NCBI RefSeq assembly: GCF_000317895.1
Contig: NC_019567.1
Location: 3,844,001-3,908,000, forward strand
Length of the DNA stretch: 64,000 nucleotides
Direction of reading: 5' to 3'
Origin: Bdellovibrio bacteriovorus str. Tiberius
GTDB lineage: Bacteria > Bdellovibrionota > Bdellovibrionia > Bdellovibrionales > Bdellovibrionaceae
This document shows positions 46,099-54,001 of the stretch, piece after piece. The notes under the pieces are model-generated. The model worked only from the letters and a program-made list of their open reading frames with translations, made no database searches and was not told the DNA's origin. The position numbers and the translations under genes are program-made. Every line of letters begins with the position of its first letter. The stretch's first letter is position 1.

Positions 46099-46853
46099 AC
46101 GTTAGCTGTGGTGAGTGGACCTGCAAGCAATCCGCGAATGAACTGATGCACGCGTGGATCAGCGTGATTTTTGGTTTCTTCAGGTGTTCCGGTGATAAGC
46201 AGTTCCTGATCAACCACCATGCCGATTCGATCCGCCATTTGAAACGCACGATTCATGTCGTTGGTGATCGCAACAACTGTCGATCTCTTTTCTTTTTTCA
46301 GCGTCATGATCAGATCGATGATTTTGCGTGAAGTGATGGGATCCAAGCCTGCCGTTGGATCATCATAGAAAATGATCTCGGGATCCAGAGCTAATGCTCG
46401 AGCGATTCCCAGGCGTTTTTGCATGCCGCCGCTGATTTCATCCGGATATAAATCACGGGCATGAGGAATGCCGACCGCATCCAAGAAATACTCTGCTTTT
46501 TTTGTTATTTCCCAGTCTGAAAGACCTGTGGTTTCACGCAGCGGGAAGCTGATATTTTGAACACATGTCAGCGAATCAAAAAGTGCGTTTTTCTGAAACA
46601 GAATTCCGACTTTTTTAAGCAGCGGAAGACGCTCTTTGTTGCTCAGCGTCGACCAGTCCATTTGTTCAACAAATACTTTGCCATTACGGGGACTTACCAA
46701 CCCTGCCATGGCTTTTAACAAGGTCGTTTTTCCCTGCCCGCTGGGACCCACAATCACAAATGATTCGCCCGCCTGAATTTCCAAATTGATGGACTTCAGC
46801 ACAACAAGATCTTCAAAGGCCACTGTCACGTCTTTCAGACTGATGATGCTCAT
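46095..46853 (-). CDS. MlaF-type ABC transporter ATPase, degenerate site
   Basis: The 252-residue ATPase has Walker A GPSGQGKT (residues 36-43) and signature SGGMQKR. Its Walker B reads IIFYDDPTAGLDP, so the catalytic Glu position is Asp. The H-loop reads AITNDMN, with Asn in place of His. It is probably the noncanonical half of an asymmetric transporter with the ATPase at 43618. It is separated from the rest of the locus by two plus-strand genes. No strong ribosome binding site is seen. Confidence 0.88.
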   Translation of the reverse strand: MSIISLKDVTVAFEDLVVLKSINLEIQAGESFVIVGPSGQGKTTLLKAMAGLVSPRNGKVFVEQMDWSTLSNKERLPLLKKVGILFQKNALFDSLTCVQNISFPLRETTGLSDWEITKKAEYFLDAVGIPHARDLYPDEISGGMQKRLGIARALALDPEIIFYDDPTAGLDPITSRKIIDLIMTLKKEKRSTVVAITNDMNRAFQMADRIGMVVDQELLITGTPEETKNHADPRVHQFIRGLLAGPLTTANV

Positions 46854-46981
46854 GCGGTCCAGATTCTCTCTCTGCAGGCTTCTGCGCCCAGCGGTAATTG
46901 TTGTCTCTAAATACGATTTGATATTGAATGGGTCATCGAACGCAAGTTTTTATTTTTCGGTGGGAAATTAGGAGTTTATTA

Positions 46982-48145
46982 ATGAATATTCATGAGTATC
47001 AGGCCAAAGAAGTCTTGAGAAAGTTCGGAGTAGCCACCCTGAAAGGGAAACTGGCTCACTCTCCAGAAGAAGCAGTTGCTGCGGCAAAAGAAATCGGCGG
47101 AAGCGTTTGGGTTGTTAAAGCTCAGATCCACGCTGGTGGTCGCGGCAAAGGCGGCGGTGTTAAAGTTGCTAAGTCCCTGGACGAAGTTTCTGAATACACA
47201 AAAAAAATGATCGGCATGACTTTGGTGACTCACCAAACAGGCCCTGAAGGCAAAGTTGTTCAAAAGGTCTTCATCGAACAAGGTTGCAACATCGCTAAAG
47301 AATACTATGTTGCGTGCCTGATTGACCGTGCTACTGGCAGAGCCGCAATGATGGCTTCTTCCGAAGGTGGTATGGACATCGAGGAAGTTGCTGAACACAA
47401 TCCAGACGCGATCAAAAAAGTCGACATCGACCCAACTGTTGGTTTGATGCCGTTCCAGGCTCGCGAACTGGCTTTCCAAATCGGTATGGAACCAGCGATC
47501 GTGAACAAAGCGGTGAAGTTCTTCGCCGGTCTTTACAACGCATTCGTAGCAACTGACTGCTCTATCGCGGAAATCAACCCATTGGTTGTGACTAAAGAAG
47601 GCGACGTTCTTTGCTTGGATGCAAAAATGAACTTCGACTCCAACTCTTTGTTCCGTCATCCAGACATCGTAGAGATGCGTGACCTGAACGAAGAAGAACC
47701 GTCTGAAATCGAAGCTTCCAAGTTCGATCTGGCGTTCATCAAGCTTGATGGTAACATCGGCTGCCTTGTGAACGGTGCGGGTCTGGCGATGGCGACTTTG
47801 GACATCATCAAGTTGCACGGTGCTGAACCTGCAAACTTCCTGGATGTTGGCGGCGGCGCCAACAAAGAGAAAGTGACTGAGGCGTTCAAAATCATCCTGA
47901 AAGACAAAAACGTAAAGGGCATTCTGGTTAACATCTTCGGTGGTATCATGAAATGTGACATCATCGCTGAAGGCGTTATCGCAGCCTCCAAAGAGCTGGG
48001 CCTGAAAGTTCCATTGGTTGTGCGCCTTGAAGGTACAAACGTTGAACTTGGTAAAAAAATGTTGAAAGAGTCTGGCTTGAACATCACTCCAGCCGACAAC
48101 CTGACTGATGCAGCTAAAAAGATCGTTGCTGCGATTAAAGGATAA
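46982..48145 (+). CDS. sucC: succinyl-CoA synthetase beta subunit
   Basis: The 387-residue beta subunit has the ATP-grasp domain ([17 protein letters not shown], then [15 protein letters not shown]) and the C-terminal ligase domain with [12 protein letters not shown]. The TCA-cycle enzyme makes ATP or GTP while converting succinyl-CoA to succinate. The ATG at 46982 follows AGGAGTTT. sucD follows after six bases. Confidence 0.96.
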   Translation: MNIHEYQAKEVLRKFGVATLKGKLAHSPEEAVAAAKEIGGSVWVVKAQIHAGGRGKGGGVKVAKSLDEVSEYTKKMIGMTLVTHQTGPEGKVVQKVFIEQGCNIAKEYYVACLIDRATGRAAMMASSEGGMDIEEVAEHNPDAIKKVDIDPTVGLMPFQARELAFQIGMEPAIVNKAVKFFAGLYNAFVATDCSIAEINPLVVTKEGDVLCLDAKMNFDSNSLFRHPDIVEMRDLNEEEPSEIEASKFDLAFIKLDGNIGCLVNGAGLAMATLDIIKLHGAEPANFLDVGGGANKEKVTEAFKIILKDKNVKGILVNIFGGIMKCDIIAEGVIAASKELGLKVPLVVRLEGTNVELGKKMLKESGLNITPADNLTDAAKKIVAAIKG

Positions 48146-48151
48146 GCGAAC

Positions 48152-49024
48152 ATGGCAATTCTTATTAACAAAAACACAAAAGTAATCTGCCAAGGTTTCA
48201 CTGGTGCTCAAGGTACTTTCCACTCTGAGCAGGCATTGGCATACGGAACTAAAATGGTTGGTGGTGTGACTCCGGGTAAAGGTGGCACAACTCACATCGG
48301 TCTTCCAGTGTTCAACACTGTGAAGGAAGCCAAAGCAGCCACGGGTTGCAACGCTTCCGTGATCTTCGTTCCACCTCCATTCGCAGCTGACTCCATCATG
48401 GAAGCAGTTGATGCGGATCTGGATCTTGTCATCTGTATCACTGAAGGCATTCCAGTTTTGGACATGGTGAAAGTGAAAGAATACATGAAGGGTAAACGCA
48501 CTCGTTTGGTAGGTCCTAACTGCCCGGGCGTTATCACTCCAGGCGAATGCAAAATCGGCATCATGCCAGGCCATATCCACAAAGCAGGTCGTATCGGCGT
48601 TCTTTCCCGTTCCGGCACATTGACTTACGAAGCTGTAGGTCAGTTGACGGCACTTGGTATCGGTCAATCCACTTGCGTGGGTATCGGTGGTGACCCGGTG
48701 AACGGCACAAACTTCATCGACGTTTTGAAATTGTTCAATGAAGATCCAGACACTGACGGCGTTATCATGATCGGTGAAATTGGTGGTACGGCGGAAGAAG
48801 AAGCAGCTGAATACATCAAAGCTCACTTCAAAAAGCCAGTGACGGCGTTCATCGCGGGTGCTGCGGCTCCGGCTGGTAAACGTATGGGTCACGCCGGTGC
48901 GATCATCAGCGGCGGCAAAGGCACAGCGGAAGCGAAGTTCAAAGCGCTTGAAGCTGCTGGTTGCAAGATCTCCCGTTCCCCAGCGGACATGGGTACGACT
49001 ATGCAATCCATGCTGAAAAAGTAG
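48152..49024 (+). CDS. sucD: succinyl-CoA synthetase alpha subunit
   Basis: The 290-residue alpha subunit binds CoA in its N-terminal Rossmann fold ([17 protein letters not shown]). The phosphorylated histidine is in GHAGAII, near residue 249. It forms the enzyme with SucC. A terminator follows. Confidence 0.96.
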   Translation: MAILINKNTKVICQGFTGAQGTFHSEQALAYGTKMVGGVTPGKGGTTHIGLPVFNTVKEAKAATGCNASVIFVPPPFAADSIMEAVDADLDLVICITEGIPVLDMVKVKEYMKGKRTRLVGPNCPGVITPGECKIGIMPGHIHKAGRIGVLSRSGTLTYEAVGQLTALGIGQSTCVGIGGDPVNGTNFIDVLKLFNEDPDTDGVIMIGEIGGTAEEEAAEYIKAHFKKPVTAFIAGAAAPAGKRMGHAGAIISGGKGTAEAKFKALEAAGCKISRSPADMGTTMQSMLKK

Positions 49025-49050
49025 TTCTAAGTTTTTAGATACAACTTTCA

Positions 49051-49084
49051 AAAACCCACGGCAGAAATGTCGTGGGTTTTTTTG
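49051..49084 (+). terminator. terminator after sucD
   Basis: The stem AAAACCCACG/CGTGGGTTTT is followed by TTTG. Confidence 0.9.
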
Positions 49085-49227
49085 TTTTCCCGGCTGACCA
49101 TTTGCGATCCCTGTCAATTTTCAAGACACCCTGACCCATCCCAAACATCCTCTGATTGATTTCAAGCCCGCAAAGCGGTGGAACACCTCTTGTAACAAGC
49201 TTCGCGTTGATCAATTTAGGAGATTTT

Positions 49228-50997
49228 ATGAAACGTTCTGGTTTGGCTGCATTTATGGCCTTATTGTCGCTGGTTCACAACACGGCTCGCGCCGAAATCA
49301 TCGTCGATTTGCCGTTCCCGGGCGAATTCGAGGGCGATGTCGTCACCACCCCAACGACTCCTCCGGCCCCGCCAGCGGAAGACACGACTCAAACTCAATC
49401 CACAACAACACCGACGGCACCCGCAGCGCCTGTGCAGACCGAATATAAGGGTGAGCTTTCCATCACCTCGATGTCGCGCAAGTCCGGTGGCGCAACTTAT
49501 AAGATTGATCTGCAGCGCTCTGCCGTCCTGAACCGACTGGAACTGGTAGTAGAGGTCAACAAGCTGAAGATCCATTCCGCTTCCCTTATCACCGAACGGG
49601 GTCAGCAGATTTCCGTGCGTGAATTCAAGGACAGCCGCGTGCTTTCCACCTGGGAATCATTGGTGTCAGAAAATCTGAACCTGTCCGACCGTGTGGCTTC
49701 CATCGAACTGGTCGCTGAATCCTATGGCGGTGCCGCGAACATCCGCCTGCGCGCCATCGGTGCAAGCGAAGTACCACGCCTGGCCCTGCAACAGGTGATT
49801 GAGCCTGTTGCAGCAACCCCTGCGGCGCCTCCCGCACCGGGCAATTCGACTCCGGTTCAAATCCAGCCGTCTGCTCCGAACAGCCGTCCTGAGGCTATCG
49901 CCAAAGGCACAAAGATTGTGTATTCCGGATCTTACGTCGGCACCATCGTTCAGATTTTAGGTGGCGGCAAAGTGCGTGTGACTCTCGACGGTTACAGCGG
50001 CACCCACGACATTGACATTCGTGACATTGGCACCCAAACCGCGTGTCTGGATGGCTTGTGCGGCGGGCACAACATTTTGTACTCTGGCAGCTATAGTGGC
50101 GTAATCAAAGAAGTATTCTCGAACAAAAAAGCACGCGTGGTGCTGGATGGTTATTCCGGTTTGCACATCGTAAACTTGAGTGAACTTGCCAAGTCCGTCG
50201 ACTGCCATCAGAACTTCTGCATCAATCGTCAGGCGATCTATAGCAATTCCTACGATGCAACCATCAAAAAACTTTTCACCAATGGCAAAGCTCAGGTGAC
50301 TCTGGCCGGGTATTCCGGAATGCACATCGTAAACCTGTCTGAACTTGCCAATTCAATTCAGTGTTCGCGTGAACTTTGTGTCGGCGATTCTGTGATGTAC
50401 AACAACACCTCTAAAGCCAAGCTTTTGAAGGTTTATTCCAACGGCAAAGTGCAAGTGACCATCGAGGGTTATTCCGGCACTCATATGATCAGTATTTCAG
50501 AAATTTCCCGCCCGACCCGCTGCCTTGAGGGTGTTTGTGCAGGTGATTCCCTGATGTACGACCGCACCATGGAAGCCAAAGTCATTGAAGTCTATAACAA
50601 CAGACAGGCCCTGGTCACGATCGCGGGCTACAATGGCACCCACACGGTGGCGATTAGCTCTTTGAGCAAAAAAATCAACTGTGCCAGCGGCATCTGTGCG
50701 GGAGATCAGTTGATGTATGATTTCACCATGAAGGCCAAGGTCATTAAGGTCTTTAGCAATGGTCAGGCACTTGTCACGATCGAGGGTTATAACGGAACTC
50801 ACACTGTTTCCTTAAGCACCTTGACGAAGGCTGTAACCTGCTCCAAAGGAATTTGCGCTGGTGATCGCATCGTTTACGATCGAACCTACACTGGGAAAGT
50901 GATTTCGGTGTTTGGCAACGGCACCGCTCAAGTCACTTTGAACGGATACTCTGGAACTCACAACGTCCACTTAAGCAGCCTGGTAAAATCAAAATAG
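49228..50997 (+). CDS. secreted protein with seven 53-residue cysteine-containing repeats
   Basis: The 589-residue product starts at an ATG preceded by AGGAGA. It has a signal peptide (about residues 1-22), a Pro/Thr-rich linker and an N-terminal beta domain (about 70-190). From about residue 225 to the end are seven tandem repeats of about 53 residues; each holds a Tyr-rich start, a strand ending in the motif GYSG(T/L/M)H or GYNGTH, and a C-x4-C pair before the next repeat. The seventh lacks the cysteines. Small SH3-like or other beta domains are likely. Function is unknown; surface binding is an inference. Confidence 0.82.
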   Translation: MKRSGLAAFMALLSLVHNTARAEIIVDLPFPGEFEGDVVTTPTTPPAPPAEDTTQTQSTTTPTAPAAPVQTEYKGELSITSMSRKSGGATYKIDLQRSAVLNRLELVVEVNKLKIHSASLITERGQQISVREFKDSRVLSTWESLVSENLNLSDRVASIELVAESYGGAANIRLRAIGASEVPRLALQQVIEPVAATPAAPPAPGNSTPVQIQPSAPNSRPEAIAKGTKIVYSGSYVGTIVQILGGGKVRVTLDGYSGTHDIDIRDIGTQTACLDGLCGGHNILYSGSYSGVIKEVFSNKKARVVLDGYSGLHIVNLSELAKSVDCHQNFCINRQAIYSNSYDATIKKLFTNGKAQVTLAGYSGMHIVNLSELANSIQCSRELCVGDSVMYNNTSKAKLLKVYSNGKVQVTIEGYSGTHMISISEISRPTRCLEGVCAGDSLMYDRTMEAKVIEVYNNRQALVTIAGYNGTHTVAISSLSKKINCASGICAGDQLMYDFTMKAKVIKVFSNGQALVTIEGYNGTHTVSLSTLTKAVTCSKGICAGDRIVYDRTYTGKVISVFGNGTAQVTLNGYSGTHNVHLSSLVKSK

Positions 50998-51005
50998 GAT
51001 TTTTC

Positions 51006-51037
51006 AAAACCCACAATGGAAACACTGTGGGTTTTTT
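51006..51037 (+). terminator. terminator after the repeat protein gene
   Basis: The stem AACCCACA/TGTGGGTT is followed by TTTT. It also overlaps the stop codon of the convergent KH-domain gene. Confidence 0.88.
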
Positions 51038-51392
51038 ATTTGTCGGCTGGATAATAGGGAATTTCGATGACAGCGCGGGCTCCGGCCGCGCCCATGATCG
51101 CTCCCAGAACCTGGCGCAAGGACATGATCGTGGCACCTCTTTGACCGATCACCCGGCCAATGGCTTCTTTCGGGCAGCTGACGACATACTGGGTGGTCTT
51201 TTCACCAATCACGACATCCACACCGATACCTTGAGCCTCAGGTGCTAACATCTGCAAAGCCGAAAGTAAAAATTCACGGGCTTTTTCACGGATCTCGGCA
51301 ATATTGTCTGCTAATGGCGCAGCCCCGGAATCAACTCGCGATGTTGAAGAGGAACGCACTACTTTAATCACTTTAACGGACTCGGCACCCAT
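51036..51392 (-). CDS. KH-domain RNA-binding protein
   Basis: The 118-residue product has a KH domain in its C-terminal half (about residues 60-118), with the GxxG loop as GRVIGQRGATIMSLRQVL. It resembles the small KhpA family but has about 40 extra N-terminal residues. Its RNA target is unknown. It is a single-gene unit. Confidence 0.85.
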   Translation of the reverse strand: MGAESVKVIKVVRSSSTSRVDSGAAPLADNIAEIREKAREFLLSALQMLAPEAQGIGVDVVIGEKTTQYVVSCPKEAIGRVIGQRGATIMSLRQVLGAIMGAAGARAVIEIPYYPADK

Positions 51393-51597
51393 AAAACTCC
51401 TGTTAACAATTTCATGTTAACTTAGAATTTTTCTTTCACCAGATCCTGTCCGCAGATAGTGCTCCCTTCCAGATTTGTGGAACACACCATTACAATTTTT
51501 CATAAGGCCCCATTTAAAAAGCTTTGGGGGCCTGCTCTCCCCGTCAAACGACAGAATATTATTGTCTAGTAATCTTACGACATTGTAAGCATCGGGA

Positions 51598-53271
51598 ATG
51601 ACGAAGTTCTTTTTCCTTCTGACCCTGATCTCCGCAACGGCTTTTGCCCAAACCGAACCCGACTGGACTGCCGGGGTGGCCGTCCCACCGGGTGGGAGAT
51701 CTAACATCTACTTGTGGAACGATTTCGATTTCCAGACGTCTCAAAATAAGGGAAAGATCCACGCCCAAGTCTATCCGGTGACCGTCACCGGGATGTTGCC
51801 ACCCTATGAGCCCGTGCGCCGCCTGATCGAGGAAAAGAACAGCAATCCTTTGCGCAAGTGGATTCAAAGCCTGATGAAGGGAATCAGCGGTTTCAAAAAT
51901 TTTGAAGACGTTTTAGAAAACCTCGGCCTGCACAAGTACCCGCTTGAAAACGAGCGCGGGGTGTATGCTGTTCCTTATCCCAATGAAATCCGCCCTGACA
52001 CTCTGATGGGTTTTGGATTGATTGAACGAAACGGCGCTGAAGGCTTCACATTCAGCTGTGCGGCCTGCCATTCATCGAACCTGTTTGGTAAAACCGTCCT
52101 GGGCATGACCAACCGGTTCCCCCGCGCGAATGAATTCTTCATCAAGGCCAAGAAGGTCATGCCTTTGATGGATCCCCACATCTTCCAGGCCTACACCCGC
52201 GCCACCGATGCGGAAACCGCTTTGTTGGTGGAATCCAAGGCGCGCCTGACGTTCGTAGAATTGAAACAGCCCATCACTCTGGGTTTGGATACATCCCTGG
52301 CGCAAGTCAGTTTGTCACTGAATCGTCGTGCGAAAGACGGCTATGCCAACTACAGCGACAAAGCAGCAAGATCCCCGCGTGCGGATGCCTATCTGGACAA
52401 CAAGCCTGCGGATTCCAAACCGGCCGTCTGGTGGAACGTAAAATACAAAAACCGCTGGCTGTCCGACGGAAGTGTTCTGAGCGGCAACCCGATCTTCACC
52501 AACCTGATTTGGAACGAGATCGGCCGTGGCGCCGATTTGCATGAACTTGAAACCTGGCTGGCTGAAAATGATCACGTGATCAAAGAGCTGACCACCGCGG
52601 TGTTTGCCTCAGAAGCACCGCACATCACGGATTTCTATCCAGCGGAAAAAATCGATCTGGGCCGCGCCAAAGCTGGCGAGCAGATTTTTAAAAACAACTG
52701 CGCCAAGTGCCACGGTAACTATGAAAAAGCCTGGAACCAGCCGCACGCCCTGGTGCTGTCCGCCGCCGAACGCCTGAAAACCGTGGAAGTACGCTACAAA
52801 GAAAAAACGCCGGTGGTAAATGTCGGAACGGATCCATTCCGCCGTCAGGGCATGAAGTCTTTGGAGCAGCTCAATGATCTTGAAATCTCCAAAAAGAACG
52901 GCATCGTCATCAAAGCGCAGGAAGGTTATGTGCCACCACCACTGGTGGGCATCTGGGCAAGATGGCCGTATATGCACAACAACTCGATCCCGAATCTGTG
53001 TGTACTGCTGACTTCGGCAAAGAAGCGTCCGTCGATTTATTATTCCGGCGAAGCGCTGAACAAAGACACGGATTATGACTTTGCCTGCGGCGGCTACCCG
53101 ATCGGCGATAAGACTCCGAAAGCTTGGAAGACACGCGAGCACCTGTACGACACAAGAAACGCCGGCATGGGCAACATGGGTCACGATGAAGGTATTTTCA
53201 TCAAAGACGGCGTTGAGATTTTGTCTGCTGAAGACAAGTACAATCTGATTCAGTTCCTGCAGACGCTCTGA
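51598..53271 (+). CDS. secreted di-haem cytochrome c protein (peroxidase/RoxA-like)
   Basis: The 557-residue product has a signal peptide (about residues 1-18, ending AFA) and two CXXCH haem sites: CAACH at 154-158 and CAKCH at 368-372. WARWPYMHNNSIPNLCVLL near residue 460 resembles the distal-ligand region of bacterial di-haem peroxidases and RoxA-type oxygenases. It would act in the periplasm or outside the cell, but its substrate is not determined. Upstream gap of about 200 bases should contain its promoter. Confidence 0.85.
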   Translation: MTKFFFLLTLISATAFAQTEPDWTAGVAVPPGGRSNIYLWNDFDFQTSQNKGKIHAQVYPVTVTGMLPPYEPVRRLIEEKNSNPLRKWIQSLMKGISGFKNFEDVLENLGLHKYPLENERGVYAVPYPNEIRPDTLMGFGLIERNGAEGFTFSCAACHSSNLFGKTVLGMTNRFPRANEFFIKAKKVMPLMDPHIFQAYTRATDAETALLVESKARLTFVELKQPITLGLDTSLAQVSLSLNRRAKDGYANYSDKAARSPRADAYLDNKPADSKPAVWWNVKYKNRWLSDGSVLSGNPIFTNLIWNEIGRGADLHELETWLAENDHVIKELTTAVFASEAPHITDFYPAEKIDLGRAKAGEQIFKNNCAKCHGNYEKAWNQPHALVLSAAERLKTVEVRYKEKTPVVNVGTDPFRRQGMKSLEQLNDLEISKKNGIVIKAQEGYVPPPLVGIWARWPYMHNNSIPNLCVLLTSAKKRPSIYYSGEALNKDTDYDFACGGYPIGDKTPKAWKTREHLYDTRNAGMGNMGHDEGIFIKDGVEILSAEDKYNLIQFLQTL

Positions 53272-53367
53272 CAGAACATCTGCGAGCATCCTGTTTTTCA
53301 CAACGAATGCGGGCGCTTATTGGCGTCCGCTGTTCAATCTCTAAACACAAGCCATCATCGTATTTAC

Positions 53368-53390
53368 CGCGGATTTCCGGCAAATCCGCG
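53368..53390. promoter_or_regulatory. perfect 9-bp inverted repeat upstream of the sigma-54-like promoter
   Basis: CGCGGATTT and AAATCCGCG are separated by five bases. It lies 22 bases upstream of the -24 element. It could be an operator or enhancer site, or the stem of an RNA. Confidence 0.55.
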
Positions 53391-53411
53391 ATTTCCCGTA
53401 CTGAGACACCT

Positions 53412-53427
53412 TGGCACTGTTGCTGCA
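53412..53427 (+). promoter_or_regulatory. sigma-54-type promoter of the small secreted protein gene
   Basis: TGGCACTGTTGCTGCA has GG and GC separated by ten bases, the spacing needed by sigma-54, and the -24 box is perfect (TGGCAC). It lies about 54 bases upstream of the ATG at 53481. Confidence 0.65.
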
Positions 53428-53480
53428 ATACTCCCCAGCCAGTAACCAAAAACACATTAAACCCCTTTTTAGGAGTATCC

Positions 53481-53819
53481 ATGAAAAAGTCCGTTATCGT
53501 TGCATTGTTGTTGTCCGCTACTATGGCTCAAGCTACTGAGATCTCTCAGGTTTACTCTGCTTCTGTGACTTCCACTGTTGATTCCCTGCTGGCGATCCCT
53601 TTGATGACTACGGGTGGTGTGGTAGCGACGTCTGCTTCCATCTCTGGTCAGACTTTGAAATTGGCTTTGGAAGCTAAAGAAGACGCTGCAACTTTGATCG
53701 CTTCTGAAGGTGCGATCCGTGGTGTTTCCCTTGAAAAAGCTTTGGAAGCAATCCGCGCTGAAAACCCTAAACTTCAGGCTTCCGATCTTGAGATCGCTGA
53801 AGGCATCTTGAAGATGTAA
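53481..53819 (+). CDS. small secreted protein (DUF2388-like)
   Basis: The 112-residue product has a signal peptide (about residues 1-19, ending AQA). The mature part begins with Ser/Thr-rich helix-like sequence (VTSTVDSLLAIPLMTTGG) and ends in SDLEIAEGIL, which resembles DUF2388 proteins of Pseudomonas. The fit is from memory and not certain. The start follows AGGAGT; a longer reading to 53307 is rejected. A sigma-54-type promoter and an inverted repeat lie upstream and a terminator follows, so it is a monocistronic, probably condition-specific gene. Confidence 0.78.
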   Translation: MKKSVIVALLLSATMAQATEISQVYSASVTSTVDSLLAIPLMTTGGVVATSASISGQTLKLALEAKEDAATLIASEGAIRGVSLEKALEAIRAENPKLQASDLEIAEGILKM

Positions 53820-53847
53820 TTCGCGCTTTATCTCCTCCTCTTCTCTG

Positions 53848-53878
53848 GAAAAGGGCTGCCGCAAGGTGGCCCTTTTTT
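53848..53878 (+). terminator. terminator after the small secreted protein gene
   Basis: AAAGGGCTGCC/GGTGGCCCTTT with loop GCAA, with two G-T pairs, is followed by T residues. Confidence 0.88.
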
Positions 53879-53911
53879 ATTTTCAAATCAATCACTTAGG
53901 TCCCCATAGTC

Positions 53912-53927
53912 TGGCACTGAATTTGTA
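53912..53927 (+). promoter_or_regulatory. imperfect sigma-54-like site upstream of the metallopeptidase-like gene
   Basis: TGGCAC at 53912-53917 is a perfect -24 box, and TTTGTA stands where TTTGCA would be expected, ten bases after GG. One base in the -12 element departs from consensus, so this is only a candidate. Confidence 0.3.
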
Positions 53928-54001
53928 TTAGCTTTCAGAGCAGGGCTTGGATTTTCCAAAGTCCCGGCAGGTTTGTCTCATTTTGAAACAAGGAGAGACC
54001 A

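Noticed and set aside
46979-49117. A 712-codon open frame on the minus strand across sucC and sucD
   Set aside because: It is antisense to two certain genes whose codon bias avoids stop codons on the opposite strand. Its translation is rich in His, Phe, Ser and Arg with no domain.
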